A stretch of 64,000 nucleotides of DNA from CBDCFL01 sp965216135 (lineage in GTDB: Bacteria > Pseudomonadota > Alphaproteobacteria > Rhodobacterales > Rhodobacteraceae). Position 1 is the stretch's first letter; each line of letters opens with the position of its first letter. The stretch lies in NCBI GenBank assembly GCA_965216135.1, contig CBDCFL010000015.1, forward strand, positions 53,102 to 117,101, written 5' to 3'. Shown here one piece after another: positions 26,583-35,823 of this stretch. The notes beneath the pieces are model-generated. The model saw only the letters and a program-made list of their open reading frames with translations, ran no database searches and had not been told where the DNA came from. A program made the position numbers and the translations under genes.

Positions 26583-28121
26583 TTATCCACCCGCTTGGTC
26601 GGCCATGGCCAGTTCGCCAACTGGCAGGCCGGATTGATAATTGTCGAGCAGTGCCGCCACTGACGGGCCGATGATGTCGGTGACAAGGGCGGGATAGACG
26701 CCCAGAAGGATGGTCATCACCACCAGCGGCGCGAATATCCAGCGTTCGCGGGCGGACATGTCGGTGATTGATTTGAGGCTTTCCTTGATCAGCTCGCCCA
26801 ACACCACGCGGCGGTAGAGCCAGAGCGCATAGGCCGCACTAAGGATAACGCCCGAAGTCGCAACGGCGGCCACCCAGGTGTTGGCCTGGAATATGCCGAC
26901 CAGCGTCAGGAACTCTCCGACAAATCCGGAGGTGCCCGGCAGGCCGACATTGGCCAGCGTAAACAGCATGAAGATCAGCGCATAGGCCGGCATCCGGTTG
27001 ACGAGGCCGCCATAGGCGGAAATGTCGCGGGTGTGCATCCGGTCGTAGATGACGCCGACGCACAAAAAGAGCGCGCCGGATATGAAGCCGTGGGACAGCA
27101 TCTGAAAGATCGCGCCGTCAATGCCCTGCTGGTTCACCGCGAAAATACCGGCGGTCACGTAACCCATATGGGCGACGGATGAGTAGGCGATCAGCTTTTT
27201 CATGTCTTCCTGCGCCAGCGCCACCAGCGAGGTGTAAACAATGGCGATCGCGCTGACCCAGAGCACGAAATTTGCCAGCAGGTCCGATGCGACCGGGAAC
27301 ATCGGCAGGCTGAACCGCAGGAAACCGTAGCCGCCCATTTTCAGCAGGATCGCCGCCAGCACCACCGAACCGGCGGTGGGTGCCTGAACATGCGCATCCG
27401 GCAGCCATGTATGCACGGGCCACATCGGCATTTTGACGGCGAACGAGGCAAAGAAGGCGAACCACATCAGCGTCTGCGCCCCGCCAACGATCTGAATGCC
27501 CAGAACCGGGAAAGTCTCGGATGCGAAATTATGGGTCAGAAGCGTTGGAATGTCGGTCGAGCCTGCATCCATATACATCGCGATCATCGCAACAAGCATC
27601 AGAACCGAGCCGAGCAAGGTATAGAGGAAGAACTTGAAGGCCGCATAGATGCACTGTTTGCCGCCCCAGATGCCGATGATCAGGAACATCGGGATCAGGC
27701 CGCCCTCAAAAAACAGATAGAACAGCATCAGATCGAGCGCCATGAAAACGCCCAGCATCAGCGTTTCCAGCAGCAGGAAGGCGATCATGTATTCCTTGAC
27801 GCGATCGGTCACACCCCAGCAGGCGGCGATGGTGATTGGCATCAGGAACGTGGTCAGCATGACGAACAGCACGCTGATGCCATCCACGCCCATTTTGTAG
27901 GTAAAGCCCAGGATCCAGGGGCGCTCTTCGACAAACTGAAAGCCGGTATCGTGTGGATCAAAGCCGAACAGCATGAACAGCGAGACGATGAATGTGACGC
28001 TGGTGGTGATCAGTGCAAACACCTTGGCGTTGCTTTGTGCCGCCTCGTCCTCACCGCGCAGAAACAGTGCCAGGATGGCGGCAGCTACGGCGGGCAGGAA
28101 AGTGATGATCGACAGCAGCAT
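26583..28121 (-). CDS. nuoM: NADH-quinone oxidoreductase subunit M
   Basis: A 512-residue antiporter-like membrane subunit. Key segments: LLLETLMLGVFMALDLMLFYLFFEGGLIPMFLIIGIWGG (channel glutamate), FASFAVKMPMWPVHTWLPDAHVQAPTAGSVVLA and KKLIAYSSVAHMGYVTAGIFA. The stop of nuoL and start of nuoM share position 28121, so they are coupled. It pumps protons in the distal arm between NuoL and NuoN. Confidence 0.96.
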   Translation of the reverse strand: MLLSIITFLPAVAAAILALFLRGEDEAAQSNAKVFALITTSVTFIVSLFMLFGFDPHDTGFQFVEERPWILGFTYKMGVDGISVLFVMLTTFLMPITIAACWGVTDRVKEYMIAFLLLETLMLGVFMALDLMLFYLFFEGGLIPMFLIIGIWGGKQCIYAAFKFFLYTLLGSVLMLVAMIAMYMDAGSTDIPTLLTHNFASETFPVLGIQIVGGAQTLMWFAFFASFAVKMPMWPVHTWLPDAHVQAPTAGSVVLAAILLKMGGYGFLRFSLPMFPVASDLLANFVLWVSAIAIVYTSLVALAQEDMKKLIAYSSVAHMGYVTAGIFAVNQQGIDGAIFQMLSHGFISGALFLCVGVIYDRMHTRDISAYGGLVNRMPAYALIFMLFTLANVGLPGTSGFVGEFLTLVGIFQANTWVAAVATSGVILSAAYALWLYRRVVLGELIKESLKSITDMSARERWIFAPLVVMTILLGVYPALVTDIIGPSVAALLDNYQSGLPVGELAMADQAGG

Positions 28122-30334
28122 CAGTTCGCGCCCCCGCCAACCGTCATCAATGTGATCAGCGCGGCGATCCCCAGCACCATCGCGAATGCGTAAGTAAAGA
28201 GGTAACCCGACTGCCAGCGACCGGCCAGACGCGTAAAGAACGGCACAATGCCCATGGCGACGCCATTGAGGAACCCGTCGATGGTCCTACCGTCGCCACG
28301 CCGCCACAGGAAATTGCCCAGCCACTTGGCGGGGTTTACGATGGCCCAGTCGTAAATCTCGTCGATATACCATTTGTTCAGCAGGAACTCGTAAAGCGGG
28401 CGCTGCTGGGCGGCCAGTTTGGCGGGAAGATCGGGGCGGCGGATATACATCTGGAATGCCAACAGAAAGCCGATAGCCATGGCAATGAACGGGCTGACCT
28501 TCACCCATTTCGGCGCGTGGTGAGCATCGTCGATCACGCTATTGTCGTCAGCCATAAAGATCGCCCCAGCCGGTGCTGGCCCGTGATGATCTGGTGCAAG
28601 CGATAGGTCGGGTTCTGCGGCCACCGCGATGGTGGCATTATCCGCGCCTTCCGGCATGTCCGTGGAATGATCGTCGGCGGCCACCGCATGATCATCTGCA
28701 TCTTTCGCTGCATGGTCGTCTGTCTCGGCGACCGCGTGATTATCGGTTTCGCTCGCCGCGTGATCGTCCGCTTCGTCAGCCACATGATCGCTCTCACTCG
28801 CATGCGCCTCGATGCCAAAGAACGTGTTCAGCTTGTCATGGTCGCCAAAGAACGGGTTCAGCCAGATCATGCCCGCCAGAACTGAGCCAACGGCAAGCGC
28901 CCCAAGCGGCACGGTCATCGTCCACGGGCTTTCTTTGGCGTGCTCATGCGCGTGCATATCGCCGCGCGGCTTGCCCCAGAAGGTCATGAACATCAGCCGC
29001 CAGGAATAGAAACTGGTGAAAAGCGCCGCGATGACCAGCGCCCAAAAGGCAAAGCCGCCTTGGGTGCCAGCATAGGCGCTCTCGATAATCGCGTCCTTGG
29101 ACAGGAAGCCGGCGAAACCGATTGTGGTCAGCGGAATACCGACGCCGGTAATCGCCAGCGTGCCGATCAGCATCGCCCAGAATGTCAGCGGGATTTTTTT
29201 CCGCAGCCCGCCATAATTGCGCATATCCTGCTCGTGGTGCATCGCGGTGATGACCGAGCCTGCGCCCAAGAACAGCATCGCCTTGAAAAACGCATGCGTC
29301 AGCAGATGGAACATGGCGACCGAATAGACGCCGACGCCGGCGGCCACGAACATATAGCCAAGTTGCGAGCAGGTCGAATAGGCGATGACGCGCTTGATGT
29401 CGTTTTGCACCAGGCCGACCGTGGCGGCGAAGAACGCGGTTGTTGCGCCGACATATACCACCAATTGCTTGGCCTCAGGCGCATATTCAAACAACGGCGA
29501 CATCCGGCAGACCAGGAAAACACCCGCGGTGACCATGGTTGCGGCATGGATCAGGGCTGAAACCGGGGTCGGGCCCTCCATCGCGTCGGGCAGCCAAGTG
29601 TGCAGGAAAAACTGCGCCGATTTGCCCATCGCGCCGATGAACAGCAGCACGGCCAGCAAGTTCGCAGCCCCCCAGTCGCGCCACAGGAAATGGATGCTTT
29701 CATGGCTGAGATGCGGCGCGGCAGCGAAAACATCATCCAGACGGATGCTGTCGACCAGAAAGAACAGGCCGAAAATACCCAGCGCAAAACCTAAATCGCC
29801 GATCCTGTTGACAATGAAGGCCTTGATCGCGGCGGCGTTGGCGCTTGGTTTCTTGTAGTAAAACCCGATCAACAGGTAAGACGCGACGCCCACCCCTTCC
29901 CAGCCGAAAAACATCTGCACCAGATTGTCGGCGGTCACCAGCATCAGCATCGCGAATGTAAAAAATGACAGATAGGCAAAGAACCGCGGGCGATAGCTCT
30001 CGCCTTCGCGGAAGTTCTCGTCATGCGCCATGTAGCCGACGGAATAGAGATGGACCAGCGCCGAGATGGTGGTGACAACGATCAGCATGATCGCGGTCAG
30101 CCGGTCCAGCCGGATCGACCATTCGGTGGACAATGCCCCGCTTTCGATCCAGCGCATTATCTCGATCTGGCGCATCTCTCCATCGAAGGTCAGAAAGATG
30201 ATCCAGCTAAGCAGGCAGGCCAGAAACAACAGACCTGTCGTCAACCATTGCGCGCCCTGATCGCCAATAATTCGCCAGCCGAATCCGGCGACAAACGCAC
30301 CAACCAGTGGGGCAAACAGGATGATGGTTTCCAT
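28121..30334 (-). CDS. nuoL: NADH-quinone oxidoreductase subunit L
   Basis: A 737-residue distal proton pump of complex I, with the long lateral helix near its C-terminus. Core motifs: FFGWEGVGVASYLLIGFYY, FLHTWLPDAMEGPTPVSALIHAATMVTAGVFL and KRVIAYSTCSQLGYMFVAAGVG. It is longer than the E. coli protein (613). The extra length is a ~100-residue insert near residues 505-610, rich in Asp, His, Ala and Glu, with a repeated D/E-x-DDHA pattern (about 28640-28820). Position of the insert after the last core pump helices suggests a surface loop before the lateral helix. Confidence 0.96.
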   Translation of the reverse strand: METIILFAPLVGAFVAGFGWRIIGDQGAQWLTTGLLFLACLLSWIIFLTFDGEMRQIEIMRWIESGALSTEWSIRLDRLTAIMLIVVTTISALVHLYSVGYMAHDENFREGESYRPRFFAYLSFFTFAMLMLVTADNLVQMFFGWEGVGVASYLLIGFYYKKPSANAAAIKAFIVNRIGDLGFALGIFGLFFLVDSIRLDDVFAAAPHLSHESIHFLWRDWGAANLLAVLLFIGAMGKSAQFFLHTWLPDAMEGPTPVSALIHAATMVTAGVFLVCRMSPLFEYAPEAKQLVVYVGATTAFFAATVGLVQNDIKRVIAYSTCSQLGYMFVAAGVGVYSVAMFHLLTHAFFKAMLFLGAGSVITAMHHEQDMRNYGGLRKKIPLTFWAMLIGTLAITGVGIPLTTIGFAGFLSKDAIIESAYAGTQGGFAFWALVIAALFTSFYSWRLMFMTFWGKPRGDMHAHEHAKESPWTMTVPLGALAVGSVLAGMIWLNPFFGDHDKLNTFFGIEAHASESDHVADEADDHAASETDNHAVAETDDHAAKDADDHAVAADDHSTDMPEGADNATIAVAAEPDLSLAPDHHGPAPAGAIFMADDNSVIDDAHHAPKWVKVSPFIAMAIGFLLAFQMYIRRPDLPAKLAAQQRPLYEFLLNKWYIDEIYDWAIVNPAKWLGNFLWRRGDGRTIDGFLNGVAMGIVPFFTRLAGRWQSGYLFTYAFAMVLGIAALITLMTVGGGAN

Positions 30335-30341
30335 GGCAGCC

Positions 30342-30647
30342 TTAGCCCTTCATCACGTTGACATCTTCGACATCAATCGTGCCGCGATTGCGGAAAAAAC
30401 AGACTAGGATAGCCAGGCCAATGGCAGCTTCGGCGGCGGCGACGGTCAGCACGAACATGGTGAACACCTGACCCACCAGATCATTCAGGAACGCCGAAAA
30501 GGCCACGAGGTTGATGTTGACCGCGAGCAGAATAAGCTCGATCGACATCAACAGGATGATGACATTCTTGCGGTTCACGAACAGGCCGAAGATGCCGATG
30601 ACAAACAAGCCCGCGGCTACTGAAAGGTAATGTTCAAGTCCGACCAT
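30342..30647 (-). CDS. nuoK: NADH-quinone oxidoreductase subunit K
   Basis: A 101-residue subunit with three membrane helices, part of the E-channel linking quinone reduction to pumping. The conserved glutamates lie in MSIELILLAVNINLVAF and in helix 3, TVAAAEAAIGLAILV. Length is standard. It is separated from nuoJ by a 185-bp spacer with palindromic repeats, unusual in this otherwise tightly packed operon. Confidence 0.95.
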   Translation of the reverse strand: MVGLEHYLSVAAGLFVIGIFGLFVNRKNVIILLMSIELILLAVNINLVAFSAFLNDLVGQVFTMFVLTVAAAEAAIGLAILVCFFRNRGTIDVEDVNVMKG

Positions 30648-30670
30648 CCCGTCCCTCTTGTCCTTTCGTT

Positions 30671-30831
30671 TCGCCGTCCCGGGCTTGACCCGGGATTTCG
30701 ATTATCCCTGCGACCGGCTGGCCGCTCTCGCTTTGCCGTCCCGGGCTTGATCCGGGACCTCTGGCATTTCGTAGACCTTCATCGGTCTACCAGGACCGGC
30801 GAGGCCCGGATCAGGTCCGGGGCGGGGCAGG
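30671..30831. repeat. intergenic palindromic repeats between nuoJ and nuoK
   Basis: Two near-identical palindromes, TCCCGGGCTTGACCCGGGA (30677-30695) and GTCCCGGGCTTGATCCGGGAC (30738-30758), are followed by a related GC-rich stretch (GGCCCGGATCAGGTCCGGGGC, ~30805). This is the style of dispersed repeats common between alphaproteobacterial genes (CCCGGGCTTGACCCGGGA). In nuo mRNA they would form strong hairpins and might act as a processing or stabilising site. Confidence 0.8.
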
Positions 30832-30832
30832 C

Positions 30833-31447
30833 TCACAACCCCTGCCCCGGTTTCACGTCCCTTAACTCCAGCGTCTTGGCCGGGTCGCGCCACATTTGCT
30901 GCAGAACGTCCTGGCGTTTGACATGGGGGCGGTGGCGCAGCGTCAGGACAATCGCCCCGATCATCGCCACCAGCAGGATCAACCCCGCCAATTGAAACAG
31001 AAGGATGTAGTCGTCATAGATCAGCCGCCCGAGCGCGGCGGTGTTATGCGCCTCGGATACACTCGGCGTCACTGCAGCGCGCAGATTTTCGGCCTGATCT
31101 GAGAATGTCCAGACGCCCAGAGCCATCCCCAATTGCATCAGGATGATCACCCCGATCAACAGCGCCAGCGGCATATATCGCGCCATCTCGGCCTTTAGTT
31201 CGGCAAAATCCACGTCCAGCATCATCACCACGAACAGGAACAACACGGCGACCGCGCCGACATAGACGATCATCAGCAGCATCGCAATAAATTCCGCGCC
31301 CAGCAGCACGAACAGCCCCGCCGATGAAATGAACGACAGGATCAGCCATAATACCGAGTGAACCGGGTGCTTGCTCATCACCGTGAACAGCCCGCCGACA
31401 AGCACGCTGATCGCGAATAGGTAAAAGGCGAAATCGGCAACGCTCAT
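30833..31447 (-). CDS. nuoJ: NADH-quinone oxidoreductase subunit J
   Basis: A 204-residue subunit with five membrane helices. The helix with the pi-bulge (LGAEFIAMLLMIVYVGAVAVLFLFVVMMLDVD) is intact and the N-terminal FYLFAISVLVGGLFTVMSKHPVHSVLWLILSF is typical. The ATG at 31447 overlaps the restored stop of the upstream CMD-like gene as ATGA. Confidence 0.95.
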   Translation of the reverse strand: MSVADFAFYLFAISVLVGGLFTVMSKHPVHSVLWLILSFISSAGLFVLLGAEFIAMLLMIVYVGAVAVLFLFVVMMLDVDFAELKAEMARYMPLALLIGVIILMQLGMALGVWTFSDQAENLRAAVTPSVSEAHNTAALGRLIYDDYILLFQLAGLILLVAMIGAIVLTLRHRPHVKRQDVLQQMWRDPAKTLELRDVKPGQGL

Positions 31448-31847
31448 TCATCGCCTCCGGTTTCGGCGAATACGGCTTGCGCGGCCTGCAAGGCCTTGGT
31501 CATCGCCGGCAGCCCGCCGAGCATGGCATCTGCGTAATAACTTCGGCGATTTCCTTTTCCGTGGCACCGGCCTTGAGGCCATGGCGCACGGTCGTCTTGA
31601 ACATCGGCTCTGCGGGCACGCCTTGAACCGTCATGCCCGCGATCATCGCCAGAAGGCGGGTCTTGGCATCCAACCCATCTGGATTGGCGGTGTTGCCCCA
31701 GATCATTTCCATGAATTCTTTGGGCATGGTCGGCATAATTTTTTCAAAATCGGCCGCCTTGAAACTTTCCATTTCCGGGTTGAAATCGCTGACCATTTTC
31801 TGGCCCTGCGCCATCATTTGTTCAAAGAGTTTGGTGAAATCGTTCAT
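31444..31847 (-). pseudogene. carboxymuconolactone decarboxylase (AhpD-like) family protein, -1 frameshift near its 3' end
   Basis: A ~133-residue alpha-helical CMD-family protein: TRLLAMIAGMTVQGVPAEPMFKTTVRHGLKAGATEKEIAEVITQM. The present frame ends abnormally at 31500. One frame over, the reading continues AMLGGLPAMTKALQAAQAVFAETGGDE and stops at 31444, overlapping nuoJ ATG (ATGA). One base is missing near 31526, where GGCATC stands in place of the expected GGCCATC. The CxxC of redox-active AhpD is absent. Its start also overlaps the nuoI stop as ATGA, showing it belongs to the operon. Confidence 0.8.
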
Positions 31848-32338
31848 CGGTAGGGTGCATCCATTTCGAGATTGCGGGCGATCTCGGCTTCCCAGCGGTC
31901 ACCGTTGGCCAGCAGGCGATCCTTGTCGTAAAACAGCTCTTCCCGGGTCTCAGTTGAAAACTCGAAATTCGGCCCCTGAACGATGGCATCGACCGGACAT
32001 GCCTCCTGACAAAACCCGCAATAGATGCATTTGGTCATGTCGATGTCATAACGCGTGGTCCGCCGGCTGCCATCTTCGCGCGGTTCGGCGTCAATGGTGA
32101 TCGCCTGGGCGGGACAGATCGCCTCGCACAATTTGCAGGCGATGCAGCGTTCTTCGCCGTTGGGATAGCGCCTGAGCGCGTGTTCCCCACGAAACCGCGG
32201 GGAAAGCGGGCCCTTTTCGTGCGGGTAATTCAGCGTGGCTTTGGGGGCGAAGAAATATTTCAGGCCGAGGCGGAAGCCCTTGATGATGTCAAACATCAGG
32301 AAATATTTGATCGCGCGGGTATAGTCGATCTGGGCCAT
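31844..32338 (-). CDS. nuoI: NADH-quinone oxidoreductase subunit I
   Basis: A 164-residue ferredoxin-like subunit with two 4Fe-4S clusters (N6a, N6b). Both cysteine motifs are intact: CIACKLCEAICP and CIYCGFCQEACP. It carries electrons from NuoG toward NuoB. The ATG at 32338 follows GGAGGG. The stop overlaps the CMD-like gene start. Confidence 0.96.
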   Translation of the reverse strand: MAQIDYTRAIKYFLMFDIIKGFRLGLKYFFAPKATLNYPHEKGPLSPRFRGEHALRRYPNGEERCIACKLCEAICPAQAITIDAEPREDGSRRTTRYDIDMTKCIYCGFCQEACPVDAIVQGPNFEFSTETREELFYDKDRLLANGDRWEAEIARNLEMDAPYR

Positions 32339-32342
32339 ATGC

Positions 32343-33380
32343 TTACCCTCCCACTGCCCAGCGAGCATAGGCCCCGCCGAACGCGCCATATTGGGCAAAG
32401 AATGCTACGATCACCACCCAGGCCAACGACAGCGGCAGGAACACTTTCCAGCCGATCCGCATCAACTGATCATAGCGGTAGCGCGGCACGATGGCCTTGA
32501 CCATCGCGAAGATGAAGAAAAAGAACGCCATCTTGCCAACCATCCACAAGACCCCGTCAGGCAGGCCCGGGATCGGCGACAGCCACCCGCCGAAGAACAA
32601 CAGCGAGGTCAAGGCGCACATCAGGAATATCGCGATATACTCGCCTGCCATGTACAACAGGAACATCGTCGATGAATATTCGACCTGATAGCCCGCAACC
32701 AGTTCAGACTCGGCTTCCGACAGATCGAACGGCGGGCGATTGGTTTCTGCCAGGGCAGAGACGAAAAACAGGATCACCATCGGAAAATGCGGCAGCCAGT
32801 ACCAAGAGAACAGCCCATAGGCCCCATCTTGGGCGGCCACGATGTCGCCGAAATTCATCGAGCCTGTGGACAGGATCACACCGATGATGATCAGGCCGAT
32901 CGAGACCTCATAAGAGATCATCTGCGCGGCCGATCTTAGCGCGCCAAGGAACGGGTATTTCGAGTTCGAGGCCCAGCCGCCCATGATCACGCCGTATACC
33001 TCGAGCGAGGAGATTGCGAAAACGTAGAGGATCGCCACATTGATGTCGGCCAGCACCCAGCCGTCGTTAAACGGGATAACCGCCCAGGCGACCATCGCCA
33101 GCACAAAGGAAACCAGCGGTGCCAGGATGAACACCGGCTTGTCCGCGCCGGCCGGGATCACCACTTCCTTGACCACATATTTCAGGGCGTCGGCCACCGA
33201 TTGCAGCAATCCATAGGTGCCCACAACGTTCGGGCCGCGCCGCATTTGGACGGCGGCCCAGATCTTGCGGTCGCCGTAGACCAGAAACAACAGGCTGATC
33301 ATCACAAAACCCACGACCAGCAGGCTCTGGGCCAGGATCAGAACGAAGGTGCCGAAAGGTGTTGCCAGAAATTCGGCCAT
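32343..33380 (-). CDS. nuoH: NADH-quinone oxidoreductase subunit H
   Basis: A 345-residue, eight-helix membrane subunit that forms part of the quinone chamber. Conserved blocks: DRKIWAAVQMRRGPNVVGTYGLLQSVADALK, PFLGALRSAAQMISYEVSIGL, ALAETNRPPFDLSEAESELVAGYQVEYS and the C-terminal PRYRYDQLMRIGWKVFLP. I chose the ATG at 33380, where family homology begins. Confidence 0.96.
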   Translation of the reverse strand: MAEFLATPFGTFVLILAQSLLVVGFVMISLLFLVYGDRKIWAAVQMRRGPNVVGTYGLLQSVADALKYVVKEVVIPAGADKPVFILAPLVSFVLAMVAWAVIPFNDGWVLADINVAILYVFAISSLEVYGVIMGGWASNSKYPFLGALRSAAQMISYEVSIGLIIIGVILSTGSMNFGDIVAAQDGAYGLFSWYWLPHFPMVILFFVSALAETNRPPFDLSEAESELVAGYQVEYSSTMFLLYMAGEYIAIFLMCALTSLLFFGGWLSPIPGLPDGVLWMVGKMAFFFFIFAMVKAIVPRYRYDQLMRIGWKVFLPLSLAWVVIVAFFAQYGAFGGAYARWAVGG

Positions 33381-33396
33381 CAAATGTTTTGCCCCT

Positions 33397-33777
33397 TCAG
33401 CCCGTCGGAATGCCCAGTTCCGCGCAATTTTGCACGGCAACCTCGGCGTCGATATTACGCATACCCTTGGGCAGCGCCGGCGTGATGCTGTAAACAGCAT
33501 CCGCGCGCCAGTTTCCACCTGTATTTGCGCGATGGGTGCGAATGTGGCGGGCAAAACCGAAGCCCTGGTCCAGCGCATATTGCGCGGCTACGCATTCAGC
33601 ATATTGGGTGGAAAGCCCGTCGGCATCCGGCCCGGAGGTTTCGACCAGGACATTGATCAGGTTTTCGTCGATGCGAAGCTTGTCGATCACGCGAATGCGG
33701 TCAGTGTCGGGCGTGCCAACGCATCCGGCCAGGCCCATGCCGGCAATCCCGGTTATGGCGACGCAGCGGGCCATCAT
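33397..33777 (-). CDS. small predicted lipoprotein within the nuo operon, function unknown
   Basis: A 126-residue protein with a signal peptide and lipobox LAGC (Cys at ~19), predicting an outer- or inner-membrane-anchored periplasmic protein. The mature part has two further cysteines (AECVAAQ and VQNCAEL), which could form a disulfide. No known domain recognised. Its start overlaps the nuoG stop as ATGA, so it is translated with nuoG. Conservation in relatives is suspected from the operon fit but not tested. Confidence 0.65.
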   Translation of the reverse strand: MMARCVAITGIAGMGLAGCVGTPDTDRIRVIDKLRIDENLINVLVETSGPDADGLSTQYAECVAAQYALDQGFGFARHIRTHRANTGGNWRADAVYSITPALPKGMRNIDAEVAVQNCAELGIPTG

Positions 33778-35792
33778 TCAGCGGCGAACTTTCCGGCAAC
33801 CCGCGCGGCGGCGTTGGCGCTAAGCTCGGCCATGACCGTGCTCGCCCGCGCGATCGGGTTGGTCAGGTAAAAATCGCTCACCGCGCTTTTGAAGGCGGCC
33901 TTACCCGGTTTTTTGATGGGCGTTGGCTGCCACGGGTTGTCGGGCACCTGGTCAATGTCGCCCAGATGCGGGTGCATACCAACGATTTCATCAACCAACT
34001 GCGCCAGGCTGTCCCAGCCTTGAGTCGCATCAAGTTCTGCAGATAACGCTCTGATAATCGCCCAGTTTTCCTTGGCCTCGCCCGGCGCGAACCCAGCCCG
34101 CGTCGCCAATTGCGGACGGCCTTCGGTGTTGACGAACAGGCCGTTTTCCTCAGTCCAGGCGGCAGCTGGCAAGATCACATCGGCCCGATGCGCGCCGCGG
34201 TCACCGTGGCTGCCCTGATATATGACATACGCGCCATCGGGCAGGTCAACTTCGTCTGCCCCAAGGTTGTAGATCACGTCGGCCCCTTTGAGGGCGGCGT
34301 CGATGCCGCCCTTGGCCACGGCACCCACATCCATGGCCCCAACCCGCGCTGCGGCTGTGTGCAGAACCATGAATTTGGATTCTGTAATTTCGGCGAATTT
34401 CATCACCTGCGACAGAACCGCCGCGCCATCGCCCGGTTGCAGGGCACCCTGGCCGACGATCACAATCGTATCCTTGCCGTGCGCGTCGGTGTGCGCGGAC
34501 GCTGCCATCTTAACCAGATCGTCGCGCCCGGTTCCGAGGTGAAAATATTCATACGTTAGATCGGCGGCTTCGCCGACAAATCCGATTTTCGCCCCGGCGA
34601 TCCATGCCTTGCGAATACGGGCATTCAACACCGGCGCTTCGACCGCAGGATTGGTGCCGATCAGCATTATTGCCTTGGCGCTGTCGATATCCTCGATCGT
34701 TGCTGTCCCGACATAGGCCGACCGGTTGCCGGCGGGTAGCTTCGCGCCATCCGTCCGGCATTCCACTTTGCCGCCCTGCCTTTCGATCAACTGTTTCAGG
34801 GCGAACGCCGCCTCGACCGGCACCAGATCGCCGATCAGACCGGCGACCTTCTTGCCCTTGATTGCTTTTTCGGCGGCTGCCAGCGCCTCGGGCCAGGTGG
34901 CGGGCTTTAGTTTGCGGTTCTTGCGCACATACGGCTGATCCAGACGCTGACGGCGCAGCCCGTCCCAGACGAACCGCGTCTTGTCGGAAATCCATTCCTC
35001 GTTCACGCCGTCATGGTTGCGCGGCAGGATGCGCATGACCTCGCGCCCCTTGGTGTCGACGCGAATGTTGGAGCCCAGCGCATCCATCACGTCTATCGTC
35101 TCGGTCTTGGTCAGCTCCCAGGGACGGGCGCTGAAGGCGTAGGGTTTAGAAGTGAGCGCGCCGACCGGGCAAAGATCGATGATATTGCCCTGCAAATTGC
35201 TGTTCAGCGACTGGTTGAGGTAACTGGTGATCTCTGCATCTTCACCCCGGCCGGTCTGGCCCATCTGATTGATACCCGCCACTTCTGAGGTAAACCGCAC
35301 GCAGCGCGTGCACGAAATGCACCGCGTCATGCAGGTTTCAACCAGCGGACCAAGGTCCAGATCTTCGCTGGCCCGCTTCGGCTCTCGGTAGCGGCTGAAA
35401 TCCACGCCAAAAGCAACGGCCTGATCCTGCAGGTCACACTCGCCGCCCTGATCGCAGATCGGGCAATCCAGCGGATGATTGATCAGCAGGAACTCCATCA
35501 CGCCTTCGCGGGCTTTCTTGACCATGGGCGAATTTGTGCGCACCACCGGCGGCTGGCCTTCGGGCCCGGGGCGCAGATCGCGCACCTGCATGGCGCAGCT
35601 TGCGGCGGGTTTGGGCGGCCCGCCGACCACTTCGACCAGGCACATCCGGCAATTGCCAGCAATTGACAGACGCTCGTGATAGCAAAAGCGCGGCACTTCC
35701 ACGCCAGCCTGCTCGCAGGCCTGGATCAACGTCATCGCGCCGTCGACCTCCAGCTCTTGCCCGTCGATATTGATCTTGCGTAAGTCAGCCAT
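33774..35792 (-). CDS. nuoG: NADH-quinone oxidoreductase subunit G
   Basis: A 672-residue, mitochondria-like short NuoG of the peripheral arm. N-terminal 2Fe-2S ligands (RFCYHE, CRMCLVE, SCAM), the His/Cys3 cluster N5 (NHPLDCPICDQGGECDLQD) and N4 (CISCTRC, then IIDLCPVGALTSKPYAF) are all present. The C-terminal molybdopterin-oxidoreductase-like region is non-catalytic. It lacks the extra N7 cluster of E. coli NuoG. Confidence 0.96.
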   Translation of the reverse strand: MADLRKINIDGQELEVDGAMTLIQACEQAGVEVPRFCYHERLSIAGNCRMCLVEVVGGPPKPAASCAMQVRDLRPGPEGQPPVVRTNSPMVKKAREGVMEFLLINHPLDCPICDQGGECDLQDQAVAFGVDFSRYREPKRASEDLDLGPLVETCMTRCISCTRCVRFTSEVAGINQMGQTGRGEDAEITSYLNQSLNSNLQGNIIDLCPVGALTSKPYAFSARPWELTKTETIDVMDALGSNIRVDTKGREVMRILPRNHDGVNEEWISDKTRFVWDGLRRQRLDQPYVRKNRKLKPATWPEALAAAEKAIKGKKVAGLIGDLVPVEAAFALKQLIERQGGKVECRTDGAKLPAGNRSAYVGTATIEDIDSAKAIMLIGTNPAVEAPVLNARIRKAWIAGAKIGFVGEAADLTYEYFHLGTGRDDLVKMAASAHTDAHGKDTIVIVGQGALQPGDGAAVLSQVMKFAEITESKFMVLHTAAARVGAMDVGAVAKGGIDAALKGADVIYNLGADEVDLPDGAYVIYQGSHGDRGAHRADVILPAAAWTEENGLFVNTEGRPQLATRAGFAPGEAKENWAIIRALSAELDATQGWDSLAQLVDEIVGMHPHLGDIDQVPDNPWQPTPIKKPGKAAFKSAVSDFYLTNPIARASTVMAELSANAAARVAGKFAAE

Positions 35793-35823
35793 GTCTCACC
35801 TGTTTACCCATGTTTCGGCGCGA

